Assembly: GCA_003647765.1 (NCBI GenBank)
Contig: QMNM01000093.1
Coordinates: 1-6,369 of the forward strand
Source of the DNA: Candidatus Cloacimonadota bacterium
Lineage (GTDB): Bacteria; Cloacimonadota; Cloacimonadia; JGIOTU-2; B8-G9
Length of the DNA stretch: 6,369 nucleotides
Direction: 5' to 3'
In this document: in pieces, positions 1 through 5,987 of the stretch
Layout of the letters: each line of letters starts with the position of its first letter
How positions within the stretch are numbered: position 1 is the stretch's first letter
Notes under the pieces: generated by a model
The model's database searches: none
What the model was told of the DNA's origin: nothing
Seen by the model: only the letters and a program-made list of their open reading frames with translations
Program-made: the position numbers and the translations under genes

Positions 1-1538
1 ATTCTTCCGTAATGAGAATAATGCACATCTCTAACTTCAAAACCAGCTCTCTCTCTTGTCAAACCACCATGCCCAAGTGCACTGAACCTTCTTTTATGAG
101 TTATCTCTGATAAAGGATTTGATTGCTCCATAAATTGAGATAATTGCCCAGTTGAAAAGAAGGAGTGTACTGCACCTATTACTGCATTACTACTAATTAA
201 GTTAGGAATAGTAATATCTTCTGGACTACTTAACGCCATTCTTTCGCGTACAATACGAGCTAAACGACTTAATCCAATTGCAAATTGTGTAGAAAGCAGT
301 TCTCCAATAGACCGAACTCTACGATTTCCTAAATGGTCTATATCATCTATATAATTCTCACCTTTATAAAGATCAATAAGTCCTTTTACAATTCCAATGT
401 AATCTTCTTTAACTAATGTTTTGGTCTCCATTGGAACTTGCAATCCTAACCGTTCATTGATTTTGTATCTTCCAACTTTACCTAAATTATACCGTTTTTC
501 ATTAAAGAATATTCTCTTAACTAACTCCCTAGCTGCCTCTTCACTCGGCTCTTCTCCAGGACGAATAAGTGTGTATACTTTTTTCATTGCTTCTAATTCA
601 TTCTCTGTACTATCTTTACTTATCGTGCTTTCTAATAATTCTCGTTCAGCTTCACACTCCCGAGCAATCACTTTAACTTGTATAATGCCAATATCTATCA
701 GATTTCTAATAATGGACTCTGTTAATCTCGCGCCTGCTCCAACAATTACTTCACCGGTCTCTTTATCATAAATATCTTCATAAGCATAGTACTTATTCTC
801 TTGTAAGGAGTTAATACATGTTTTTAAGTTTACCTCTTCCCATTTATAAAATATCTTTCTCAATTCCTCATTTGTAGGTATACCAATTGCTTTCAATAGA
901 GTCGTTACAGGCAATTTCCTCCGTTTATCAATATATACAGATATTACATTACGAATGTTTGTTGTAAATTCCATCCAGGTGCCTTGATAAGGAATAACAG
1001 TTGCAGTGAACAATTCTTGTCCACTAGAATGAATTTCACTGCTATAAAACACGCCTGGTGACCGATGTAATTGACTTATTATGACTCGTTCAGCACCGTT
1101 AATAATAAAAGTTCCTCTGTCTGTGATTAAAGGCACTTCGCCGAGAAATACATCTGATTCTAATGTATTTTTGATTTTTTTACCAGTTCCATTGTCCATA
1201 TCCTCTTTCTCAAAAACAGTCAGGCGGAAATTTGCTTTTATTGGTGCTTGATAAGTCATACTTCTTTCTATACATTCATCAATATTATACTTCTCTTGAA
1301 GTATGGAATAGCTATTAAACTCCAATGTATAAATACCTTTCTGATCCTCAATAGGGAAAATATTATTAAATACTTCCTGCAATCCCTTATTCTCTCTCAT
1401 CTTTGGATTAACATCTCTTTGCAAAAATTCATCATAAGCATCAATTTGCATCTTAAGTAAGTTTGGTATCTCTACATGTGGAACACCAAGCCGATCAAAT
1501 ATCTTTTTTATCTTTGAATAGGACTTTCTTTCTCTCAA
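1..1538 (-). CDS. rpoB: RNA polymerase beta subunit (5' part, cut by window edge)
   Basis: This encodes the N-terminal 512 residues of the beta subunit of DNA-dependent RNA polymerase; the rest lies beyond base 1. The frame is open without a stop from 1553 to the edge. Recognisable beta segments are IPNLLKMQIDAYDEFLQ near residue 30, GTFIINGAERVIISQLHRSP near 140-160, a KRYNLGKVGRYKIN stretch in the lobe, and the rifampicin-binding region near residues 459-490 (QLSQFMEQSNPLSEITHKRR, then FSALGHGGLTRERAGFEVRDVH). The TTG at 1538 is preferred over the in-frame ATG at 1553: a strong GAGGGGAG Shine-Dalgarno lies 5 nt before the TTG and overlaps that ATG, which itself has no good SD. With the ATG start the protein gains five residues. 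rpoB is separated from rplL by 936 bp and has its own likely promoter just upstream. The gene identity is certain; the start is probable. Confidence 0.97.
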   Translation of the reverse strand, partial: MRERKSYSKIKKIFDRLGVPHVEIPNLLKMQIDAYDEFLQRDVNPKMRENKGLQEVFNNIFPIEDQKGIYTLEFNSYSILQEKYNIDECIERSMTYQAPIKANFRLTVFEKEDMDNGTGKKIKNTLESDVFLGEVPLITDRGTFIINGAERVIISQLHRSPGVFYSSEIHSSGQELFTATVIPYQGTWMEFTTNIRNVISVYIDKRRKLPVTTLLKAIGIPTNEELRKIFYKWEEVNLKTCINSLQENKYYAYEDIYDKETGEVIVGAGARLTESIIRNLIDIGIIQVKVIARECEAERELLESTISKDSTENELEAMKKVYTLIRPGEEPSEEAARELVKRIFFNEKRYNLGKVGRYKINERLGLQVPMETKTLVKEDYIGIVKGLIDLYKGENYIDDIDHLGNRRVRSIGELLSTQFAIGLSRLARIVRERMALSSPEDITIPNLISSNAVIGAVHSFFSTGQLSQFMEQSNPLSEITHKRRFSALGHGGLTRERAGFEVRDVHYSHYGR

Positions 1539-1543
1539 TTTTT

Positions 1544-1551
1544 CTCCCCTC
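1544..1551 (-). promoter_or_regulatory. Shine-Dalgarno of rpoB that decides a TTG start
   Basis: On the minus strand GAGGGGAG is followed by five A residues and TTG at 1538. The match to the anti-SD is long and the spacing is right. The alternative ATG at 1553-1551 shares its last base with this SD and has only AAAGTAA before it, so initiation at TTG is favoured. A TTG start could lower translation relative to an ATG; that consequence is inference. Confidence 0.65.
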
Positions 1552-1593
1552 ATTTACTTTGTCAAGTTATAAAAAGCGAGTACATATCATTCC

Positions 1594-1621
1594 ATTATAT
1601 CATGCCAAAGGAAAATCTCTA
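1594..1621 (-). promoter_or_regulatory. Candidate extended -10 promoter for rpoB
   Basis: The minus strand reads TGATATAAT at 1602-1594, a perfect extended -10 (TGnTATAAT). A weak -35 candidate, TAGAGA at 1621-1616 (four of six consensus positions), lies 16 nt upstream. Transcription would begin near 1587, giving a leader of about 50 nt before the TTG start. It is the best housekeeping-type promoter I found on the minus strand in the rplL-rpoB spacer, and its place next to rpoB supports a role. The DNA is AT-rich, so chance -10 matches are common, but the complete TGn extension makes this one better than background. Confidence 0.55.
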
Positions 1622-1742
1622 TTCTAAACGCGTCAAAAGAATCTGCCTATAGCATAAAATCTGACTAATACACGCTCGCAACCTTGACTAAAATATAGTT
1701 CAATAGTTAGGAACAGTAAATATATAATTTTCCAATTGTAGA

Positions 1743-1834
1743 TTGTCATTGCAAAGGATGATTTATTAAAGTGAAGAGTATCATCTTATTGGAATATAGA
1801 AATCCCTTTACCTCTCCGTTCCTCGCAATGACAA
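1743..1834. repeat. Small element bounded by 10-bp terminal inverted repeats (REP/MITE-like)
   Basis: TTGTCATTGC at 1743-1752 and its exact complement GCAATGACAA at 1825-1834 bound a 92-bp segment. Similarity continues a few bases inward: TTGTCATTGCAAAGG on one side against TTGTCATTGCGAGGA on the other. The minus-strand end, GTCATTGCGAGGAACGGAG, closely resembles the GTCATTGCGAGGAGCGAAGC-type palindromic repeats dispersed between genes in many bacteria; that resemblance is from memory, not a search. No transposase is present, so it would be non-autonomous or a decayed palindromic repeat. Confidence 0.6.
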
Positions 1835-1948
1835 AATTAAGGTTTGGTTATACCGATATACAATGTATTGCAGTTTTCTGAAATCTGTGAAAAATCGCCT
1901 AAACACTGTATTAATCGCTATGTATATACTGTAAAAATTGATGCTCCT

Positions 1949-1969
1949 AACACCATTTGTAATGGTGTT
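1949..1969. repeat. Perfect 9-bp hairpin with 3-nt loop
   Basis: AACACCATT (1949-1957), loop TGT, then AATGGTGTT (1961-1969) form a perfect stem. In the rplL-to-rpoB transcript (minus strand) it is followed by AGGAGC rather than a U-run, so it does not look like an intrinsic terminator in that direction. On the plus strand only a short T-run follows. It may be a processing or attenuation structure, or it may have no function. Confidence 0.5.
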
Positions 1970-2202
1970 TTCGTCTCTAAGTACAGATTTCAAATCCAGT
2001 AGAATTAGTATAACTACTTGAAAGACATATTGTTAGACCAGTGATTCGTGACCAAGAATCAGAAATGATCCCACCATAGATGCTGAAAAATACATAACAA
2101 TTTTCATTTAGAACGCATATCTAAAAAATCATTTATATCGTTTTATTAAGGTTTGAAAATTCAGGACTATTATTTTTTCCCATAAATGTCATTATGAGAA
2201 TC

Positions 2203-2238
2203 AGAGCAGCGAAGCCCGCCTTTAACAGGCTTCGCTCT
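2203..2238. repeat. Imperfect GC-richer inverted repeat
   Basis: AGAGCAGCGAAGCC (2203-2216) pairs with GGCTTCGCTCT (2228-2238). The arms would be fully complementary except for a 3-nt AGC insertion (a tandem repeat) in the left arm; the loop is 11 nt and can form an alternative inner GCCT/AGGC stem. It stands out as GC-rich in an AT-rich spacer. No T-run follows on the minus strand, so it is not a standard terminator for the operon. TGTCATTATGAG at 2187-2198, just to its left, resembles the end of the 1743-1834 element, so this may be a second, decayed copy of the same repeat family. Confidence 0.5.
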
Positions 2239-2272
2239 AATATATGTTTTTCAAAACTTAATTTCATTGATT

Positions 2273-2301
2273 TTTACATTATCTTTGCAATTGTGTATAA
2301 T
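2273..2301 (+). promoter_or_regulatory. Plus-strand promoter-like sequence, antisense to the operon
   Basis: TTTACA (2273-2278, five of six -35 positions) and TATAAT (2296-2301, perfect -10) are separated by exactly 17 nt. Transcription would start near 2308 and run toward, and antisense to, rplL. The first ATG downstream is closed after four codons, so any product would be non-coding. In AT-rich DNA such a match may be chance. Confidence 0.3.
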
Positions 2302-2319
2302 GCCATTGCATAGATTAGT

Positions 2320-2344
2320 AAGAACATTTAGCAAATGAATTCTT
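2320..2344. repeat. Bulged hairpin in rplL-rpoB spacer
   Basis: AAGAACATTT (2320-2329) pairs with AAATG (2333-2337) and TTCTT (2340-2344) around an AGC loop, with a 2-nt AA bulge. The stem is all weak pairs apart from two G-C pairs. It lies within the first 40 nt of any RNA made from the plus-strand promoter-like sequence at 2273-2301. Its function is unknown and it could be fortuitous. Confidence 0.25.
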
Positions 2345-2489
2345 TGTAGACATCAACAATGTTGCGTCCTCTTAGTAATTAGGTATTTGGATTTTGAAAT
2401 TTTAATGGTATATCATTGATATTTTTATGGATGAGCATATTTGTCAGATATTGAAAGATCATTGTGCCTCTTGAACTCTTGTCCTCTTA

Positions 2490-2873
2490 TTATTTAATTT
2501 CTACTTCTCCGCCAACTTCTTCAATTTGTTCTTTAATCTTTTTTGCTTCTTCCATTGGAACAGCTTCTTTAAGAGTATTTGGTACTTTATCTACAAGTGC
2601 TTTTGCTTCTTGTAACCCTAATTTAGTAATCTGTCTGACAATTTTAATAACCTGTATTTTTTTAGCTCCCCATGATTTCAATATAACATCAAATTCTGTT
2701 TTTTCTTCTTTCTTTTCTTCTGTATGAGCAGAAGATTCAGCAGTTGCTACTACAGGAGCAGCAGCTGTAACTCCAAATTTTTCTTCCAAATCTTTAACTA
2801 ATTCGCTTAGTTCTAATACAGTCATATTTTCTACTAATTCAATTACTTGATCTTTTTTTGCTTTTTCAGCCAT
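2490..2873 (-). CDS. rplL: Large-subunit ribosomal protein L7/L12 (bL12)
   Basis: 127 residues, normal for bL12, the multicopy stalk protein that recruits translation GTPases such as EF-Tu and EF-G. The N-terminal dimerisation region (about 1-35) reads [20 protein letters not shown]. An Ala/Val-rich then Lys/Glu-rich hinge follows at about 36-58. The globular C-terminal domain begins at [19 protein letters not shown] and carries the factor-binding helix ([20 protein letters not shown]), ending GGEVEIK. The start is fixed by GGAGG at 2884-2880, six nt before ATG. It sits 192 bp after rplJ, its stalk partner, an unusually large gap. Downstream comes the 936 bp spacer before rpoB. No intrinsic terminator is evident directly after the stop codon. 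Confidence 0.98.
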   Translation of the reverse strand: MAEKAKKDQVIELVENMTVLELSELVKDLEEKFGVTAAAPVVATAESSAHTEEKKEEKTEFDVILKSWGAKKIQVIKIVRQITKLGLQEAKALVDKVPNTLKEAVPMEEAKKIKEQIEEVGGEVEIK

Positions 2874-3065
2874 TTTATTCCTCCATAAATTATTCTGATA
2901 CTGTCAAATTTGCCCGTGAAATGCACAAAAGAACATAATGAAGATGATGGCTTAGACTAAATCGTTATTGACTCCTGTGAATATTTGGGATATGTTTTTA
3001 TTTTTTACTTTGACAATACCATTATTCTTTTCTATTTATCAATGTTTTTATTTTTATCTCAACAA
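2874..3065. other. 192 bp spacer between rplJ and rplL
   Basis: No coding frame is supported. It is AT-rich, especially next to rplJ, where the 14-mer ATGTTTTTATTTTT (plus strand) occurs at 3042-3055 and again at 2992-3005. The half nearest rplL is more mixed and contains only short potential stems. I found no minus-strand promoter with both boxes at good spacing. rplJ and rplL are usually much closer, so this may be a leader for separate control of rplL, whose product is needed in several copies per ribosome; that role is inference. Confidence 0.6.
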
Positions 3066-3653
3066 TCAAGAAGATTGAGTTGCGTCTTTGCTATCGGATT
3101 TTCCCTCTTTATCTTTTGAGATTGCTTCTATTGTTCCTACAAATTTCCTTAATATGCCACTTAAGCTCATAACAAATCCGTAAATAGGACCATTTAGATT
3201 TCTCACAAGCATAGCAATTAATTCATTATGCGATGGGAGTTTCACTATCTCTTTGAGCATCTGTTCATCCGCGTAAGTTCCAGCAATCATTCCTGCTTTG
3301 AGCTGTAAAATGTTTTGCTCTTTCCTATCACTACCAAGCTTATCAATAAACTCTGAGATAATCTTAGCAGGGATTACTTCGTCTTGCTTTGAAATAGCAA
3401 CAGAAGTAGGACCTACAAGATGTTTGTCTAAATCTTTAATATTAAGATTTGCCATCGCTAATTTCAAAAGCCGATTTTTTACTACAAGATATTGAACATT
3501 TTTACTACGAAAGTCCTTTCTTAACTGTGTATCTTCCTGAACATTTATGCCCTTATAATCTACAAGCACAATAGATTTTGCATTAGTAAGTATGTGTGTC
3601 AGTTCTTTTACTTTTTCAATATTTCCCGGATTTATCCTTCTTTGTTCTGTCAT
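3066..3653 (-). CDS. rplJ: Large-subunit ribosomal protein L10 (uL10)
   Basis: 195 residues; L10 anchors the L7/L12 dimers to the ribosomal stalk base. The N-terminal rRNA-binding domain shows the family pattern SIVLVDYKGINVQEDTQLRK (about 27-46), VVKNRLLKLAM, and VGPTSVAISKQDEV near 80-92. The C-terminal helix that carries L7/L12 covers roughly GPIYGFVMSLSGILRKFVGT to EAISKDKEG. The protein is some 20-30 residues longer than many L10s, mainly through a polar Lys/Ser/Asp tail ending DATQSS. AGGAG at 3664-3660, six nt before the ATG, overlaps the rplA stop codon (TAG at 3665-3663), implying coupled translation. The usual L10-binding mRNA leader upstream of rplJ has no intergenic room here. Confidence 0.97.
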   Translation of the reverse strand: MTEQRRINPGNIEKVKELTHILTNAKSIVLVDYKGINVQEDTQLRKDFRSKNVQYLVVKNRLLKLAMANLNIKDLDKHLVGPTSVAISKQDEVIPAKIISEFIDKLGSDRKEQNILQLKAGMIAGTYADEQMLKEIVKLPSHNELIAMLVRNLNGPIYGFVMSLSGILRKFVGTIEAISKDKEGKSDSKDATQSS

Positions 3654-3659
3654 AATCAG

Positions 3660-3664
3660 CTCCT
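3660..3664 (-). promoter_or_regulatory. rplJ Shine-Dalgarno overlapping the rplA stop codon
   Basis: The rplA stop TAG and the SD AGGAG share two bases (TAGGAG), and the rplJ ATG follows six nt later. Ribosomes finishing L1 therefore end exactly where L10 initiation occurs, the usual arrangement for translational coupling. Coupling itself is inferred from the spacing. Confidence 0.75.
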
Positions 3665-4376
3665 ATTTGCCTTTAACTTGTGTAATCATATCTTTACTAT
3701 CAATTTTGATTCCAGGTCCCATGGATGATGAGATAGATATATTTTGTATATATTTTCCTTTTGCAGCAGCTGGTCTATCTCTAAGCACAGCAGATATAAA
3801 TGCATAAGCGTTTTCATACAATTTTTCCACTGGAAAACTCATTTTTCCAATTGGCACATGTAGATTAGCAGTTTTGTCCACTCTATACTCAATCTTTCCT
3901 GCTTTTATCTGTTTTACAGCATCTGCTACATTCATTGTAATAGTGCCAGATTTTGGATTAGGCATCAATCCTCTTGGACCAAGATATCGCCCTAATCTTC
4001 CTACTTTACTCATTAAATTGGGTGTAGAAATAACAGCATCCATTCCAAACCAGCCATCTTTTGTTATTTTATCAATATATTCATCTACACCAACAAAATC
4101 AGCACCTGCCTCTTCTGCCTCTTTTGCCTTGTCTCCATCTGCAAATACTAATACTTTTGCCTCTTTACCCGTTCCATTTGGTAAAACAATAGTACCGCGC
4201 ACAATTTGATTAGCATGTTTTGGGTCAACACCAAGTTTTACATGCATTTCTAAGGTCTCATCAAATTTTGCCTTGGGCATCCCTTTCAATAGATTAAGTG
4301 CCTCATTTATTTTATATTCTTTAGATTCATCAATATTCTTTAATGATTCTAAATACCTTTTACTTCGTTTCTTCAT
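3663..4376 (-). CDS. rplA: Large-subunit ribosomal protein L1 (uL1)
   Basis: 237 residues, the expected size. L1 binds 23S rRNA at the mobile L1 stalk and helps release deacylated tRNA from the E site; in many bacteria it also represses its own rplKA mRNA. Diagnostic segments are [19 protein letters not shown] (about 37-55), [12 protein letters not shown] (about 60-71), the inserted Rossmann-like domain with [19 protein letters not shown], the L1 signature [17 protein letters not shown] (about 127-143) and VPIGKMSF in the C-terminal part. The start is supported by TAGGAG six nt before the ATG. It follows rplK after 101 bp and is directly coupled to rplJ, instead of being separated by a promoter and leader as in E. 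coli. Confidence 0.98.
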   Translation of the reverse strand: MKKRSKRYLESLKNIDESKEYKINEALNLLKGMPKAKFDETLEMHVKLGVDPKHANQIVRGTIVLPNGTGKEAKVLVFADGDKAKEAEEAGADFVGVDEYIDKITKDGWFGMDAVISTPNLMSKVGRLGRYLGPRGLMPNPKSGTITMNVADAVKQIKAGKIEYRVDKTANLHVPIGKMSFPVEKLYENAYAFISAVLRDRPAAAKGKYIQNISISSSMGPGIKIDSKDMITQVKGK

Positions 4377-4477
4377 TATAAACTCCTATTTTAGCAATAA
4401 CAAATGAGCCAGCTCTAAAAATAACTGAATAGGTTAAAATTAGGTTTTTTACATTTTATCACATTAGTTGGACTCAT

Positions 4478-4900
4478 TCACTCTATCAACACTCCCATAC
4501 TTCTTGCGGTGCCAGCAATTATTTTTACAGCACCATCAAGGTCTTTTGCGTTCAAATCTTCCATTTTTATTTTAGCAATTTTTTCTACTTGTTCTCTTGT
4601 AATTTTGCCAACTTTTTCTATATTAGGACTGGCTGACCCTTTTGCAAGTTCAGCTTCTTTTTTAATTAGTATAGCTGCTGGAGGCGTTTTTGTGATAAAT
4701 GTAAATGATTTATCCTGATAGATTGTGATTTCAGCCGGAATAATCATTCCTGGTTGGTCTTTTGTGCGAGCATTAAATTGCTGGCAGAACCCGGCAATAT
4801 TAACTCCATGCTGTCCTAAAGATGGACCAACAGGAGGTGCAGGCGTTGCATTGCCTGCTGGTAATTGTAATTTTATCTTTCCAATAATTTTCTTAGCCAT
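4478..4900 (-). CDS. rplK: Large-subunit ribosomal protein L11 (uL11)
   Basis: 140 residues, full length. L11 binds the GTPase-associated region of 23S rRNA with L10 and takes part in factor turnover and the RelA stringent response. The N-terminal domain carries the proline-rich [20 protein letters not shown] stretch (about 9-28), the thiostrepton-site face of the protein, followed by [15 protein letters not shown]. The C-terminal rRNA-binding domain contains [20 protein letters not shown] and ends in [11 protein letters not shown], as expected. AAGGA lies about seven nt before the ATG. It is preceded by a 143 bp spacer after nusG and followed by rplA. Confidence 0.98.
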   Translation of the reverse strand: MAKKIIGKIKLQLPAGNATPAPPVGPSLGQHGVNIAGFCQQFNARTKDQPGMIIPAEITIYQDKSFTFITKTPPAAILIKKEAELAKGSASPNIEKVGKITREQVEKIAKIKMEDLNAKDLDGAVKIIAGTARSMGVLIE

Positions 4901-5043
4901 AGTTCATCCTTAATTCATTTGTTAGTATTATAATTTAGCCATAAAGAATCACAAAGCAAACACAGAAAGACATTGCATAGTTTGCCTTTTCTTCACATCC
5001 TCGCTAAAAATATTATCTATACTAGTTTTGAGCAAATCACTGT
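4901..5043. other. rplK leader / nusG-rplK spacer
   Basis: This is where L1-binding mRNA leaders and an L11-operon promoter are found in other bacteria. I see a TATAAT on the minus strand at 4932-4927 but no acceptable -35 at 16-18 nt, and I could not confidently fold an L1-type binding site. Nothing else is recognisable apart from the rplK Shine-Dalgarno. Confidence 0.3.
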
Positions 5044-5580
5044 TCACTTATTTAATGACTCTACTTGTTCATATTTTACTTCAACAGGTGTAATTCTTCC
5101 AAATACTGTAACATTTATGGATAATTTTCCCCTGTTTTCATCTATTTTGTTCACTACTCCTTCAAAATCCTTAAATGCTCCATCAATAATTTTAACTCGT
5201 TCATCAATCAAAAAGCGTTCCTGTTTTTTAGTATATTCAGTATATTCTTTAATTCCTAACAATCTATTAACTTCTTTTTTACTTAATGCTTGAGGATTCT
5301 TGTTCGGTCCCAAGAAATTCATTATAGAAGGGATATTAAGTACAAAATTATATGTTTCCGGTGTTACTTCCATTTCAATAATAATATAGCTAGGAAATAA
5401 TTTTTTTTCACGGACAAGTTTTTTCCCATCCCGAATTACAAAGGTCTTTTGAGAAGGTATTAGAATATCACCAAAATACTTTTTTAATGTATTATTATTA
5501 GCAAGTAAATGTTCAATTGCATCCTTGACTTTTTTCTCGTGTCCGGAATATGTTCTAATAACATACCATCTTTTGCTCAT
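5044..5580 (-). CDS. nusG: Transcription termination/antitermination factor NusG
   Basis: 178 residues, the normal NusG size. NusG binds the RNA polymerase clamp through its N-terminal NGN domain and contacts Rho or ribosomal protein S10 through its C-terminal KOW domain. The NGN domain begins KRWYVIRTYSGHEKKVKDAI and includes REKKLFPSYIIIEME and IPSIMNFLGPNKNPQ. The KOW domain is ERVKIIDGAFKDFEGVVNKI, then VFGRITPVEVKYEQVE. The frame opens upstream at 5604, but the ATG at 5580 is chosen: the homologous sequence starts there, AGAGG precedes it by eight nt, and a longer form would overlap secE. secE ends 13 bp upstream, so the two are surely co-transcribed. Confidence 0.97.
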   Translation of the reverse strand: MSKRWYVIRTYSGHEKKVKDAIEHLLANNNTLKKYFGDILIPSQKTFVIRDGKKLVREKKLFPSYIIIEMEVTPETYNFVLNIPSIMNFLGPNKNPQALSKKEVNRLLGIKEYTEYTKKQERFLIDERVKIIDGAFKDFEGVVNKIDENRGKLSINVTVFGRITPVEVKYEQVESLNK

Positions 5581-5593
5581 AGTTAAGACCTCT

Positions 5594-5779
5594 CTAAAAA
5601 GCAATAAGTTTTATCAATTGTGAGAAGATATTATCAACAATAGCAATAAAAATTCCAACTATAATAGCCATTACTAGAACAACAGTTGTAGATTCTTTAA
5701 TATCAGCTTTCGTAGGCCAAGAAACATATTTCATCTCTTGCCTTACATCTCTAATAAATTGCAAAAATTTCTTTATCAT
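5594..5779 (-). CDS. secE: Preprotein translocase subunit SecE
   Basis: 61 residues, the short single-span form of SecE common outside the enterobacteria. SecE clamps SecY in the SecYEG protein-conducting channel in the inner membrane. The amphipathic N-terminal helix contains FIRDVRQEMKYVSWPTKAD (about 8-26) with the family's conserved V-SWP motif, followed by ESTTVVLVMAIIVGIFIAIV, the single transmembrane helix (about 29-48), and a short hydrophobic tail. AAGGA precedes the ATG by about nine nt. It sits between tRNA-Trp and nusG, its standard neighbour. Confidence 0.96.
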   Translation of the reverse strand: MIKKFLQFIRDVRQEMKYVSWPTKADIKESTTVVLVMAIIVGIFIAIVDNIFSQLIKLIAF

Positions 5780-5987
5780 AATATCATCCTTAAATATTCA
5801 TTAAGAATTTAGTAGAAAGCATTGTTTGATTATAATCATATAATATATCAAGAAGTTTGTTATACTAATAATCTATACTCAAAGTATGCTTTTTAAAGAA
5901 TTTAATAGTCCCCTGTTATAATAATTATAATACTATATTATGGAATAACTCTTTTACATTATAGTTAATTAAGTTGTACAAGGGAAA
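5780..5987. other. tRNA-Trp to secE leader
   Basis: 208 bp of very AT-rich DNA with no coding frame supported. It contains a perfect 12-bp palindrome TGATTATAATCA (5827-5838) and a small hairpin ATACT-CAA-AGTAT (5875-5887). Several TATAAT-like hexamers occur on the minus strand, none with a well-spaced -35, so a secE promoter is possible but cannot be assigned. No clear intrinsic terminator follows the tRNA. Confidence 0.4.

Larger units (their letters stand above)
1554..2489. other. 936 bp gene-free spacer between rplL and rpoB
   Basis: No convincing coding sequence is present on either strand; the longest open frame is 61 codons, starts at TTG without a Shine-Dalgarno and runs through a repeat element. 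The spacer holds a candidate rpoB promoter (1594-1621), an element bounded by inverted repeats (1743-1834), a perfect 9-bp hairpin (1949-1969), an imperfect GC-richer hairpin (2203-2238), a plus-strand promoter-like sequence (2273-2301) and a bulged hairpin (2320-2344). The stretches 1622-1742, 1970-2185 and 2345-2489 are AT-rich with nothing recognisable. In E. coli the equivalent gap is a few hundred bases with an attenuator and an RNase III site; here it is much longer. It could be a regulatory spacer, the remains of a lost gene, or DNA expanded by small repeats. Confidence 0.85.

Noticed and set aside
421-771. 116-codon plus-strand frame
   Set aside because: It is antisense to well-conserved rpoB coding sequence and is a shadow of that frame.
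1949-1972. Intrinsic terminator
   Set aside because: A perfect stem is present, but no U-run follows on the operon strand and only four T residues, two of them in the stem, occur on the other strand.
1808-1993. 61-codon open frame on the minus strand in the rplL-rpoB spacer
   Set aside because: It starts at TTG with no Shine-Dalgarno at a usable distance, runs through the hairpin at 1949-1969 and into the inverted-repeat element, and resembles no protein I know.
1984-2000. T-loop-like TTTCAAATCC suggesting a tRNA remnant
   Set aside because: Flanking bases do not form a T stem or acceptor arm, and no anticodon arm can be found upstream or downstream.
2464-2727. Plus-strand frame downstream of the antisense promoter-like sequence
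   Set aside because: It mirrors the rplL coding sequence and has no recognisable protein features, so the promoter-like sequence was not linked to a coding gene.
4927-4932. TATAAT on the minus strand upstream of rplK as an rplK promoter
   Set aside because: No -35 of acceptable quality lies at 16-18 nt and there is no TG extension, so it is too weak to annotate as a promoter.
5581-5604. Eight extra N-terminal residues for NusG
   Set aside because: They overlap the end of secE, and a Shine-Dalgarno and family homology both support the ATG at 5580.
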